From contig DASVDF010000026.1 of NCBI GenBank assembly GCA_036381215.1, positions 1 through 64,000 on the forward strand: a stretch of 64,000 nucleotides of DNA. Reading direction: 5' to 3'. The DNA comes from IDS-8 sp036381215 (GTDB taxonomy: Bacteria; Pseudomonadota; Gammaproteobacteria; Steroidobacterales; Woeseiaceae). The notes beneath the pieces were generated by a model. It was given only the letters and a program-made list of their open reading frames with translations. It did not search any database and was not told where the DNA came from. Shown one piece after another: positions 25,268 through 32,662 of this stretch. The stretch's first letter is position 1, and each line of letters begins with the position of its first letter. The translations under genes were made by a program, and so were the position numbers.

Positions 25268-25762
25268 ATGGCGAGAGCCGGGGACTTTCCTGCCGAGGGC
25301 GGCTGCGATTGCGGCGCGGTGCGTTACCGGGTGGAGCGGCCGCCGCTTTTCGTGCACTGCTGCCATTGCCGCTGGTGCCAGCGCGAGACCGGCACGGCGT
25401 TCGCCCTGAATGCGCTCGTCGAGAGCGAGGTGCTGACGCTGCTCGCCGGACAGCCGGAGACGGTACTCACGCCCTCCGCGAGCGGCCGGGGACAGAAGAT
25501 CGTGCGTTGCCCGCAGTGCCGGCTCGCGCTCTGGAGCCATTACCCGGGCGGCGGCGACGCGGTGAGCTTCGTACGCGTGGGCACGCTCGATAATCCCGAT
25601 CTTTTGCAGCCGGACATCCACATCTACACGGCCTCGAAGCAGCCGTGGGTGGTGCTGCCGCCGGATGCCCCCGCCGTGCCGGAGTTCTACCAGCTCGAGG
25701 AACGCTGGCCAAAGGAGAGCCTCGAGCGGGTCCGCGCGCTGCGGGCAAAGCGGGCCCCCTAG
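25268..25762 (+). CDS. GFA-domain protein (CENP-V/glutathione-dependent formaldehyde-activating-like)
   Basis: A 164-residue protein with the zinc-binding GFA fold: GGCDCGAVRYRVE (first Cys pair), HCCHCRWCQRETGTAF (second site), and VRCPQCRLALWSHY (third). Family members include formaldehyde-activating enzymes, but most are of unknown function; a redox or thiol-conjugation role is only a guess. ATG at 25268 follows GGGAG. Its TAG stop (25760-25762) lies inside the CTAG end of the palindromic element that follows, so insertion of the element probably defined the present C-terminus. Confidence 0.85.
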   Translation: MARAGDFPAEGGCDCGAVRYRVERPPLFVHCCHCRWCQRETGTAFALNALVESEVLTLLAGQPETVLTPSASGRGQKIVRCPQCRLALWSHYPGGGDAVSFVRVGTLDNPDLLQPDIHIYTASKQPWVVLPPDAPAVPEFYQLEERWPKESLERVRALRAKRAP

Positions 25763-25923
25763 TGTCCCGTTCCGTAAATAACTGCACAATTCCGGTTGCG
25801 CATTTTCGTGGCTGGCAAGGCGCGACGACGAGGAATAGCAGGGCTATTGCGAGGAGTCGCAACGCCGCCAGACGCGAAAAGGCGCAGCGGAATTGCGTAG
25901 TTATTTGCGGAACGGGACACTAG
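25759..25923. mobile_element. 165-bp full-length palindrome, MITE-like element
   Basis: The ends CTAGTGTCCCGTTCCG and CGGAACGGGACACTAG are perfect inverted copies. The match continues inward (AAATAACT, CAATTCCG, TTTTCG, CTGGC, GAATAGC) to the centre AGG near 25841, so the whole element can fold into one hairpin. It encodes nothing. CTAG at both ends is compatible with target duplication of TA or CTAG, as used by several IS families. No transposase is present. It is probably a non-autonomous element moved in trans. Confidence 0.75.
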
Positions 25924-25948
25924 CAGGCCGTTGAAAAACAGCCTGCTA
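25921..25948. repeat. Short inverted repeat abutting the MITE-like element
   Basis: TAGCAGGC (25921-25928) and GCCTGCTA (25941-25948) are perfect 8-bp arms around a 12-base loop CGTTGAAAAACA. It shares its first bases with the end of the 165-bp palindrome. The arms resemble ends of IS elements, so this may be the scar of an excised insertion. Confidence 0.5.
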
Positions 25949-26016
25949 GGCGAGCATTGACGCGCGACCGGCGCGGCTGCTGAAATCGACGCAGGACGCT
26001 GCCAGGGGAACGGGCC

Positions 26017-26946
26017 GTGACGACAATTCTGAGCAATGCCTGCGCCGTCGCGTTCCTCACGGCGCTGCTCGCCGCGTGCGGGAAGCCTGCGCCCGAAGCC
26101 GCCCCGCCGGCGACGGAACGGGCGCCGGCCGCAAACGCCGAAACCGACGCGCTCGCGCCCGGCGCGCATACCTGGATCACCGCGGACGGCAACCGCATGC
26201 CTTACACGGTCGCGGGAGAAGGCGAGATCACCCTCGTGCTCGTGCACTGCTGGATGTGCAATCGCACGTTCTGGTCGGAGCAGGTGCCGGCGCTCGCAGG
26301 CCGCTTTCGCGTGCTGGCGATGGACCTGCCGGGCCACGGAGAGGCGACCGCCGCACGCGACGCATGGACCGTGGCCGGTTACGGCGAGGATGTTGCCGGC
26401 CTGCTCCGCGGCCTCGATCTCACGAACGTCGTGCTCGTCGGTCATTCGATGGGTGGCCCCGTGTCGCTCAAGGCGGCGGCCCTGTCGGGCGATCGCGTCC
26501 GCGGCATCGTCGCGGTCGACACCCTGCACAATGCGGAGTTCGAATTCGCCGGGGAGCAGGTGGAAGAAATGCAGCGATCGCTCGAGAAGGATTTCGCGGG
26601 GGCATGCGGCGAGTTCGTGCGGCAGATGTTTCCCGAGCCGGACGCCGGGGCGGTCATGGAGCGCGTGCGCGAGACGAGCTGCCGGGAAGACCGCAAGGCC
26701 GTCGGCGTGGCGCTGATGCGCGATTTCGGCCGCATCGACATGCCGCGCTGGTTCCGTGAGGCGGGCGTGCCGATCCGGGCCATCGTCGCGGCGGGCGGGA
26801 TGCCCGCGGCCGTCGAGGTGAACCGCAAATACGCCGATTTCGATGCGGTCGCGCTCGAGGGTGTCGGCCATTACCTGCACATGACGCGGCCGGACGCGTT
26901 CAACCCGCTGCTGCTCGCGGCCATCGACGAAATCCTGCCCCCGTAG
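26017..26946 (+). CDS. Alpha/beta-hydrolase lipoprotein
   Basis: A 309-residue lipoprotein: signal with lipobox LLAAC (Cys21), then a Pro/Ala-rich linker. The hydrolase domain (from about residue 48) has the nucleophile elbow VGHSMGG (Ser about 151) and a catalytic His in GVGHYLHM near residue 288. The oxyanion segment reads VHCWMCNRTFW instead of the usual HGxPG, an unusual Cys pair beside the active site. The start is the GTG at 26017, with AGGGGA upstream. The TAG stop is supplied by a REP palindrome. Substrate unknown; a periplasmic esterase or lactonase is plausible. Confidence 0.85.
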   Translation: MTTILSNACAVAFLTALLAACGKPAPEAAPPATERAPAANAETDALAPGAHTWITADGNRMPYTVAGEGEITLVLVHCWMCNRTFWSEQVPALAGRFRVLAMDLPGHGEATAARDAWTVAGYGEDVAGLLRGLDLTNVVLVGHSMGGPVSLKAAALSGDRVRGIVAVDTLHNAEFEFAGEQVEEMQRSLEKDFAGACGEFVRQMFPEPDAGAVMERVRETSCREDRKAVGVALMRDFGRIDMPRWFREAGVPIRAIVAAGGMPAAVEVNRKYADFDAVALEGVGHYLHMTRPDAFNPLLLAAIDEILPP

Positions 26947-27036
26947 GAGCGCGCATCGCGCCGCGATCGAGGGTGACGGCCGGCCCGGAGATCGGTGCAG
27001 GCCCGCGTTTGGTCCCGCGCGGTGCGCGCTCCTACA
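26942..27036. repeat. REP pair in inverted orientation (REPIN-like)
   Basis: Left copy GTAGGAGCGCGCATCGCG (from 26943) and right inverted copy GTGCGCGCTCCTAC (ending 27035), about 50 bases apart. The left TAG is the stop codon of the plus-strand hydrolase gene (26944-26946) and the right CTA is the stop codon (TAG) of the minus-strand yihY gene (27032-27034). One element thus closes both genes. Confidence 0.8.
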
Positions 27037-27934
27037 CCGCGTGCGTTTCCGCGCCGGGCAGGAACTTTGCGTGGCGGCTCGGCACGATGGGCGATCCATG
27101 GTGCCGGGCAATGACCCTGGTGCAGTGCGCGCCGAGAAACAGGATCAGCCCGGTGTAGTACACCCACACCATGAACACGACCGCCGAGCCCGCCGCGCCG
27201 TACGCGGAGCCGACCGCGGCATGCCCGAGATACAGCCCGATCGCGAAGTTGCCGATGGTGAGCAGCAGCGCGGTCACGAAGCCGCCGATCAGCGTTTCGC
27301 GCCACGAGATGTTCACGTCCGGGACGTAGCGGAACAGCATCGAGAGCACGAGCGCCACCAGCGTCAGGGACAACGCGTTGTTGACGATCAGGGTGACGAG
27401 ACCGGCACCGGGGAACAGCGTGGCGAGGTAACCCTGCAATATGCGGATCGCCGCCTGCAGGACGAGAGAGGCGAGCATCAGGAACGCGAGCCCGAGCACC
27501 ACGGCCAGGGACACGAGCCGCGCACGCGCGAAGCCGAGCAGCGCGTTGCGCGGCGCCGGCTCCACGCCCCAGATCCGGTTCAGCGACGTCTGGAGCTGGG
27601 CAAAGATGGTGGTGGCGCCGAGCAGGGTCAGCACGAAGCCGATCACCATCGACATTACGTTCTTGTTCGACTGGCTGGCGTTCTGCATGACCGTCTGCAG
27701 CAACGATGCCCCGCGTTCACCGACAAGCTCGCGGGCCTGCGTGACCAGCGCATCCTGCACCTGTGCTTCGCCCATCAGGATGCCGGCGGCGCCGACGATG
27801 ACGAGCAGCAGCGGCGCGATGGAGAGCAGGGTGAAGTAGGCGAGCGCGGCGGCGAGCTCGAACGGGTCGTGTTGCTGAAACGTGCGAAGAGTATCCCAGC
27901 CGATCGAACCGGCATCACGGATCCTGGCGAACAT
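27032..27934 (-). CDS. yihY: YihY/BrkB-family inner-membrane protein
   Basis: A 300-residue membrane protein of the YihY (BrkB, UPF0761) family. Six hydrophobic segments are visible; the family hallmarks are AAALAYFTLLSIAPLLLVIV, the FAQLQTSLNRIWGVEP loop, the long LVLSMLFRYVPDV and the GSAYGAAGSAVVFMVWVYYTGLILFLGA helix. Its function is not established; it was once misassigned as ribonuclease BN. I placed the start at the ATG 27932-27934, with GAGGG 8 bases upstream. A strong terminator-like hairpin 73 bases upstream on the same strand separates it from a candidate small RNA or attenuator leader. The stop codon lies in a REP. Confidence 0.9.
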   Translation of the reverse strand: MFARIRDAGSIGWDTLRTFQQHDPFELAAALAYFTLLSIAPLLLVIVGAAGILMGEAQVQDALVTQARELVGERGASLLQTVMQNASQSNKNVMSMVIGFVLTLLGATTIFAQLQTSLNRIWGVEPAPRNALLGFARARLVSLAVVLGLAFLMLASLVLQAAIRILQGYLATLFPGAGLVTLIVNNALSLTLVALVLSMLFRYVPDVNISWRETLIGGFVTALLLTIGNFAIGLYLGHAAVGSAYGAAGSAVVFMVWVYYTGLILFLGAHCTRVIARHHGSPIVPSRHAKFLPGAETHAV

Positions 27935-28006
27935 TGCGGGTGCCCTCGAAGGACGTGGAACGGCTCGGTGCGAGCAGCCCACGGTCTGCAAGTGCCGTGC
28001 CAGCGC

Positions 28007-28078
28007 AAAAAAAGAGCGGCCGCGCAACCCTTGCGCTACCGCTCCGGGACGGACGACTCGGGGGAGATCGTCCGTCGT
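28007..28078 (-). ncRNA. Candidate small RNA or attenuator with C-rich loop
   Basis: Read on the minus strand: a perfect 9-bp hairpin (28076-28068 with 28056-28048) whose 11-base loop is TCTCCCCCGAG. It is followed by a second hairpin (28044-28039/28019-28014 and 28036-28031/28027-28022, loop GGG) and seven T residues (28013-28007), a textbook rho-independent terminator. A -10-like TATAAG lies just upstream (28089-28084). The C-rich loop could pair with Shine-Dalgarno sequences. It is either a free small RNA of about 70 bases or an attenuator in the yihY leader. No known Rfam family is recognised by eye. Confidence 0.55.
28014..28044 (-). terminator. Rho-independent terminator upstream of yihY
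   Basis: On the minus strand GAGCGG and GCGCAA pair with TTGCGC and CCGCTC around a GGG loop, with a small TA/GG internal bulge; T7 follows at 28013-28007. No minus-strand protein gene lies upstream to be terminated, so it ends either a small RNA or a regulated leader. Confidence 0.75.
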
Positions 28079-28304
28079 TCAGGCTTATAGGTTTCTGCTT
28101 GTGTTTTGGCGTATTCCCCTTGCCGCGATGCCAGAATGCCATCGGCAACCGTACCGTTCCATCCGCATATGTACGTAGGCGCCCGCTGGCTCCGCGAGAC
28201 GATGCCCGAGCGCGCTATCCGGTAAGGTGCGCCAGGCGGTTGATCAGGCTCCGCGGGGTGTGGTATCAGGATGACATTCTCTCGCGGCGCAGCCGGGCGG
28301 CGGC

Positions 28305-28916
28305 ATGAGCAGCGAAACAGAGCGACCGGAACCTACCGTCTTCATCGTCGATGACGACCGCAACATCCTGCGGGCGATGCAGTTCCTGCTGAAGTCGGTG
28401 GGGCTCCGTTCCGAGGTCTTTGCCTCGGGCGACGAGTTCCTCGAGGCGTTCGATGCAAAGCGGCCGGGCTGCCTCGTGCTGGACATCCGCATGCCGGGCC
28501 TGGGCGGGCTCGAGCTGCAGGAACGGCTGCTCGGCATCCGGAGCAGCTTGCCGATCATCTTCGTCACGGGGCACGGCGACGTCCCCATGGCCGTGGAAGC
28601 CATGCAGAAGGGCGCGTTCGACTTCGTCCAGAAGCCGTTCAGCGAGGACGACCTTCTCGGGCGCATCCAGGCGGCGCTCGCCGCCGATCGGCGCGAGCGC
28701 GACGAGCAGGCCCGGCGTGCCGACGTGGCGTCGCGGCTCGGGCTTCTGACGGCGCGCGAGCGCGAGGTGATGGAGCTCGTCGTCACCGGTAAGCCGAACA
28801 AGGTGATCGCCTACGAGCTCGGGGTCAGTCAGCGCACGGTCGAGATCCACCGCGCGCGGGTGATGGACAAGATGCAGGCCCGCTCGCTGGCCGACCTGGT
28901 GCGGATGAACCTCTGA
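28305..28916 (+). CDS. FixJ-family response regulator
   Basis: A 203-residue two-domain regulator. The receiver domain (residues 10-125) has the acidic pair Asp16-Asp17, phospho-acceptor Asp60 (CLVLDIRMPG), VTGHGD and Lys110 (FVQKPFSEDD). The LuxR/FixJ helix-turn-helix (about 140-200) reads LTAREREVMELVVTGKPNKVIAYELGVSQRTVEIHRARVM. It activates transcription when phosphorylated by a sensor kinase; no complete kinase gene is adjacent, only the convergent DHp-REC protein at 28930-29598, which may be a partner. ATG at 28305 follows GGGCGG. Confidence 0.92.
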   Translation: MSSETERPEPTVFIVDDDRNILRAMQFLLKSVGLRSEVFASGDEFLEAFDAKRPGCLVLDIRMPGLGGLELQERLLGIRSSLPIIFVTGHGDVPMAVEAMQKGAFDFVQKPFSEDDLLGRIQAALAADRRERDEQARRADVASRLGLLTAREREVMELVVTGKPNKVIAYELGVSQRTVEIHRARVMDKMQARSLADLVRMNL

Positions 28917-28929
28917 CCTCACGCACCGT

Positions 28930-29598
28930 TCAGGGGAGGGCGATGCGAGCCAGGTCGAGCAGCACGGCCGTGTCGACCGGCTTGGTCGCGATCCGGCAGT
29001 TTTCGAGCGCGGCGATTTCCGCGCCGATCGCGCCGGGGTCGCCGGTGATCACCAGCGCCGGCGTGGCGGCCCCCGTCGCCGCGCGCACGGCGCGCACCAC
29101 GGCCAGGCCGTCGCCGCCGTCCCGCAGGTCGTAATCGGTGATGACGAGCCCGAAGGCCGTGTCGCCGCCGGCGAGCAGCGCGCGCGTTTCCGCGAGACTC
29201 GCTGCGCTGGAGACCCGATGGCCTTCCCCGCGGAGCAGGCGTTCCCAGGCCCTGCGGATCAGGGCGTCGTCGTCGACGATGAGGATGCCCGGCCCGCTGC
29301 CGGCGGCGGGAGTGCCGCTCCGCGGTGCGCCGGCGGCGACGTCCGGTTGCCCGGCGCGGGGAGCGGCGGCGGGCAGACCGTCGATTTGCCGCTCCAGCGC
29401 TTCGATCGCATCGCGCTGCGCGTCCAGCATCTCGAGCACGGCGGGCATTCCGGCGGCCGCTCGCCGCAGGGCACCGTGCAGGATTTTCAGTGCCTGCAGC
29501 GGCTGGCGGAGATCGTGCACCCGCACGGTCCAGGCGTCCGCGTCCTGCGGGTCGGCGAGCCCCGCGAGCGCCTCGGATTCGGGGAGCTGCTTCATCAT
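28930..29598 (-). CDS. DHp-like plus receiver protein lacking an ATPase domain
   Basis: A protein of about 222 residues with an unusual build. Residues 22-45 read WTVRVHDLRQPLQALKIL, which closely resembles the phospho-acceptor H-box of hybrid kinases (HDLRQPLQAL). Instead of the ATP-binding domain, a Gly/Pro/Ala-rich linker leads straight into a receiver domain (about 100-222): GILIVDDDALIRRAW, VITDYDLRDGGDG (phospho-acceptor Asp about 150), VITGDPG and an ATKPVD Lys. It could be a phosphotransfer adaptor or the remnant of a hybrid kinase. The ATG at 29598 has AGGA 7 bases upstream. It converges with the FixJ-type regulator (13 bases between stops). Confidence 0.7.
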   Translation of the reverse strand: MMKQLPESEALAGLADPQDADAWTVRVHDLRQPLQALKILHGALRRAAAGMPAVLEMLDAQRDAIEALERQIDGLPAAAPRAGQPDVAAGAPRSGTPAAGSGPGILIVDDDALIRRAWERLLRGEGHRVSSAASLAETRALLAGGDTAFGLVITDYDLRDGGDGLAVVRAVRAATGAATPALVITGDPGAIGAEIAALENCRIATKPVDTAVLLDLARIALP

Positions 29599-29659
29599 GG
29601 GCAAATCCTAACCCACGAGCCCGGCGCGAGGACGAGCGCCGGCTCGCCGCGCCCGTGCC

Positions 29660-30757
29660 TTACCGCTCGCGGCTGCCGAGATACTCGAGCAACTCGTCGT
29701 ATGGCTCGACGAACTTGCGCACCCCTTCTTCTTCCAGCGTGGCGGACACGTCTTCGAGGTCGATGCCGAGCTCGCGCAGGCTCGCCGGCAGCGACTCGGC
29801 CGCCGCGAGGTCGTGGGCGATGCGCACCTCCGGCTGGCCGTGCGCGCGGTACGCCGCCAGGGTCTTGCGCGGCAAGGTGTTGATCGTATCCGGCGCGACC
29901 AGGGCATCGACGTATTTCACGTCGCTGTAGATGGGATCCTTGGTGGAAGTGGAGGCCCAGAGCAGGCGCTGCGGACACGCCCCGGCGCCCGCGAGTGCCT
30001 GCCAGCGCGCACCCGACGTCCACTCCGTGTAATGGCGGTACGCGAGCTTGGCGGACGCGATCGCCGCCTGTCCGCGCAGCGCACCGGCCTCGTCGCTGCC
30101 CAGCGCATCGAGCCGGCGATCGACGAGCGTGTCGATGCGGCTCAGGAAGAAACTCGCCACGGACGCGAGCCGCTCGAGCGGGCGCCCCGCTTCCTGGTGC
30201 CGCTCCAGGCCTTCGAGGAACGCCGTGACCACCTGCCGGTACCGCTCGACCGAGAACAGCAACGTCACGTTGACATTCACGCCCTGGGCGAGGAGCTCGG
30301 TGATCGCGGGCAGCCCGGCCGGCGTGCCGGGCACCTTGATCATCACGTTCGGACGCTCGAGCCGCTGCCACAGCCGGCGTCCTTCGGCCACCGTCGCGGC
30401 CGTGTCGTGGGCCAGGTGCGGCGAGACCTCGATGCTCACCAGTCCGGCGAGGCCGCCGCTCGAGTCGTAAGCGGGGCGGAACAGGTCGGCGGCCCGGCCC
30501 ACGTCGTCGACCGCCAGGGCTTCGTAAACCTGCTGCGCGCTCGCTTGCTGTGCCTCGAGGGCCTGGATTGCGTCTTCGTAGTCCTCGCCGTCGATCATGG
30601 CCTTGGCGAAGATCGCGGGATTGGAGGTGATGCCGTCCAGGCCGTCCTCGCGGATCAGCCGCTTCAGCGTGCCGTCCTCGAGCCAGCCCCGGCGGAGATC
30701 GTCCAGCCACACGCTCTGGCCGAGCGCCTTGAGTTCGAGCAGCGGGTTGCGATTCAT
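29660..30757 (-). CDS. tal: Transaldolase
   Basis: A 365-residue enzyme of the non-oxidative pentose phosphate pathway that moves a dihydroxyacetone unit between sedoheptulose 7-phosphate and glyceraldehyde 3-phosphate. Signatures: GITSNPAIFAKAM (about 44-56), the Schiff-base Lys in NVMIKVPGTPAGLPAI (about 143), NVTLLFSVERY, RIDTLVDRRLD and LWASTSTKDP. Length and sequence fit the longer TalB-type subfamily found in actinobacteria and proteobacteria. It starts at ATG 30755-30757 with GGAGGG six bases upstream. It appears monocistronic. Confidence 0.95.
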   Translation of the reverse strand: MNRNPLLELKALGQSVWLDDLRRGWLEDGTLKRLIREDGLDGITSNPAIFAKAMIDGEDYEDAIQALEAQQASAQQVYEALAVDDVGRAADLFRPAYDSSGGLAGLVSIEVSPHLAHDTAATVAEGRRLWQRLERPNVMIKVPGTPAGLPAITELLAQGVNVNVTLLFSVERYRQVVTAFLEGLERHQEAGRPLERLASVASFFLSRIDTLVDRRLDALGSDEAGALRGQAAIASAKLAYRHYTEWTSGARWQALAGAGACPQRLLWASTSTKDPIYSDVKYVDALVAPDTINTLPRKTLAAYRAHGQPEVRIAHDLAAAESLPASLRELGIDLEDVSATLEEEGVRKFVEPYDELLEYLGSRER

Positions 30758-30862
30758 TCTTTCCCTCCCGGGGCGCCATGGTCTCCAGCAGTACGACCTG
30801 AGTACCCTGCAATTCCCGTGCCTGCACCGGGGCAAGTTGGTGCAGCCTGCCAGCCTGCTACC

Positions 30863-31069
30863 CGCTGGCTGTACGGCCCGTCCGTCGACGTCCAGGCGCG
30901 ACCCGTCGAGGTGCTGGCCGGTGCGCCGTTCGAGCAGGTGATGAAGGAGCGGGTGCTCGAGCCGCTCGGCATGCGCGACACGCAGTACACGCTCAGGCCC
31001 GACCAGCGCAAGCGCATCTCCGCCCTTCACACCCGCCAGCCGGACGGCAGCAAGCCGCGGCACCCGTAG
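30863..31069 (+). pseudogene. Remnant of a serine hydrolase (class C beta-lactamase-like)
   Basis: An open frame of 68 codons ending at TAG 31067-31069 matches the middle of beta-lactamase-related (CubicO) serine hydrolases: a VEVLAGAPFEQVMKERVLEPLGMRDTQY stretch, the conserved region after the SxxK domain. The catalytic SxxK and YxN motifs and the rest of the protein (usually 350-450 residues) are absent, and no start codon with a ribosome site precedes it. It is a gene fragment closed by a REP-derived stop codon. Confidence 0.65.
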
Positions 31070-31086
31070 GAGCGCGCGGTCCTACG
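31066..31086. repeat. Shortened REP palindrome
   Basis: GTAGGAGCGCGCGGTCCTAC (31066-31085) is a compact REP version with GTAGGA/TCCTAC ends. The left TAG closes the hydrolase remnant and the right CTA provides the TAG stop of the minus-strand FAD oxidase (31082-31084). Confidence 0.65.
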
Positions 31087-32581
31087 CGGGCGCGGGCAGC
31101 ACGTTGGCGTTCAGCCGGAACAGGTTCGTCGGGTCGTACTGCGCCTTGATCTTCGCGAGCCGCGGGTACGCCGGGCCGTAGTTGTCGTCGGCTCCCTCGC
31201 CCTCGAACTCGATATTGTCGTAATACCCGCCGGTGAACGGCTGCAGCGTGGCGAACCACGCGCGCGCCTTGGCGATCGCCTCTTCGTCCTGCTCGGGATC
31301 CTTCCAGATGCCCGCCACGATCATCATCGTCTCGGCATTGCGGTGCGGGAACGCCGTCGCCAGCTCGTCCACGCGTTTTACCGCGCCGCCCGCCGTGTGC
31401 GTGAAGAAGGCGAGCCGCGGGTCCGGCACGAACGACTCGATCATGGCGTCGACGAGCGCCGGCGTGATCTGCTCCACCATGCCGTTCTTCGCATACGAGC
31501 GGACGCCGTGCGCCAGCGTGGCGTCTTCCTGGGTCTGCATCATCATGTAGTCGTTCAGCGCGACGGTGTTGTCCATCGGCTTGGCGACCTCGAGCAGCGG
31601 CGCCAGCTCCTTCTCGCCCTGCGCGGGATCGCCGGCGTAAACGACTTCCATGAGCAGCACGCTCGTGCCGTCCGGCATGGTCAGCATGTTCGGCCCCGTG
31701 TACATGTCGTCCGAAAGGCGCTCGTACCACTCGCCGTGGAAATCGAGCACCGCGCGCGCGTCCTCGATCGGCCAGATGATGTTGCCCGAGTACACCTTGA
31801 GCGGAAACGGATGCAGCTCGTACTCGAACTGCGAGACGACGCCGAAGTTGCCGCCGCCGCCGCGAATGGCCCAGAAGAGATCCGGCTCATCCTGCTCGCT
31901 GATCCGGCGGATCTGCCCGTCGGCCGTCACGATCTCGGCCCCGCGCAGGTTGTCGACGGCGAGGCCGAACTTGCGGTTCAGCCGCCCGAAGCCGCCGCCC
32001 AGCGTGAAGCCGCCCACGCCGGTGTGCGACACCACGCCGGCCGTCGTGATCATCTCATGCTTGCGCGCTGCGGTGTCGAGGCCGTTGAGGAGCGCGCCGC
32101 CCTGCGCGTACGCGCGCCTCCGTTGCGGATCGACGTCGACCGTGTTCATGGGCGAGAGATCCACCATCATGCCGCCGTCGCATACGGATTTACCCGGCCA
32201 GCTGTGGCCGCCGCCGCGTACCGCGACGAGCAGCTCGCGCTCGCGCGCGAAGGTTACGGCCTGGCTCACATCCTGCGCGCTCCGGCACTGCACGATGAGC
32301 GCCGGGCGCTTGTCGTGCATGCCGTTCCAGATCTTGCGGGCGCTGTCATAGGCCGGGTGGCCGGCGAGCAGCACCCGCCCCGAGACGGCTTCGGTCAGCT
32401 CGTTGACCGCCGCCTTCTCCAGCTCGATCTCGGCGCCGTCCAGGGAAACGGCCCGGATACCCGTGTCCGCCTTCGGCGGGGGAGCGGCGGCCTCCGGCTT
32501 CCGCTCGCAGCCGGTGAGATATGCGTAGGTAGCAAAAAGACTGGTGCCGAGCGAGGCCCGGCAGAACTGGCGTCTGTCCAT
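31082..32581 (-). CDS. FAD-linked oxidase of the berberine-bridge (BBE) type
   Basis: A 499-residue exported flavoprotein. The N-terminus MDRRQFCRASLGTSLF is a Tat signal followed by a lipobox-like LTGC. The FAD-binding 4 domain has RGGGHSWPGKSVCDGG, where the His (about 124) is the covalent FAD anchor. It continues TTAGVVSHTGVGGFTLGGGFG; the second anchoring Cys of bicovalent enzymes is replaced by Ser-His here, so FAD is probably bound once. The BBE C-terminal domain ends NYGPAYPRLAKIKAQYDPTNLFRLN. Such enzymes oxidise sugars, oligosaccharides or alkaloids. It is the last gene in the sugar-oxidation cluster but is separated from it by hairpins, and its stop lies in a REP. Confidence 0.88.
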   Translation of the reverse strand: MDRRQFCRASLGTSLFATYAYLTGCERKPEAAAPPPKADTGIRAVSLDGAEIELEKAAVNELTEAVSGRVLLAGHPAYDSARKIWNGMHDKRPALIVQCRSAQDVSQAVTFARERELLVAVRGGGHSWPGKSVCDGGMMVDLSPMNTVDVDPQRRRAYAQGGALLNGLDTAARKHEMITTAGVVSHTGVGGFTLGGGFGRLNRKFGLAVDNLRGAEIVTADGQIRRISEQDEPDLFWAIRGGGGNFGVVSQFEYELHPFPLKVYSGNIIWPIEDARAVLDFHGEWYERLSDDMYTGPNMLTMPDGTSVLLMEVVYAGDPAQGEKELAPLLEVAKPMDNTVALNDYMMMQTQEDATLAHGVRSYAKNGMVEQITPALVDAMIESFVPDPRLAFFTHTAGGAVKRVDELATAFPHRNAETMMIVAGIWKDPEQDEEAIAKARAWFATLQPFTGGYYDNIEFEGEGADDNYGPAYPRLAKIKAQYDPTNLFRLNANVLPAPA

Positions 32582-32598
32582 CGTCGGTAACCCCTCAT

Positions 32599-32626
32599 GC
32601 TTGTGCTCTTGACGTATAGCACAAGC
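32599..32626. promoter_or_regulatory. Inverted repeat upstream of the FAD oxidase gene
   Basis: GCTTGTGCT (32599-32607) and AGCACAAGC (32618-32626) are perfect 9-bp arms with a 10-base spacer, 18 bases upstream of the minus-strand start at 32581. It fits an operator near the promoter or a hairpin in the 5' leader. Confidence 0.55.
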
Positions 32627-32643
32627 CGACGAAAGCGCCCGAC

Positions 32644-32662
32644 CCGGGCGCGTTGCGCCCGG
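32644..32662 (-). terminator. Stem-loop after the gluconate-dehydrogenase-subunit-3-like gene
   Basis: CCGGGCGC and GCGCCCGG form a perfect 8-bp stem with a 3-base loop immediately after the stop codon (32663-32665). Only CTTT follows some bases later, so termination may be weak or partial. Confidence 0.5.

Larger units (their letters stand above)
27935..28304. other. 370-base divergent intergenic region (yihY / response regulator)
   Basis: This gap has no protein gene. Its yihY-proximal half holds the hairpin-terminator structure at 28007-28078. The other half (28090-28304), upstream of the response regulator, shows no strong palindrome or promoter that I can identify. Confidence 0.5.
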
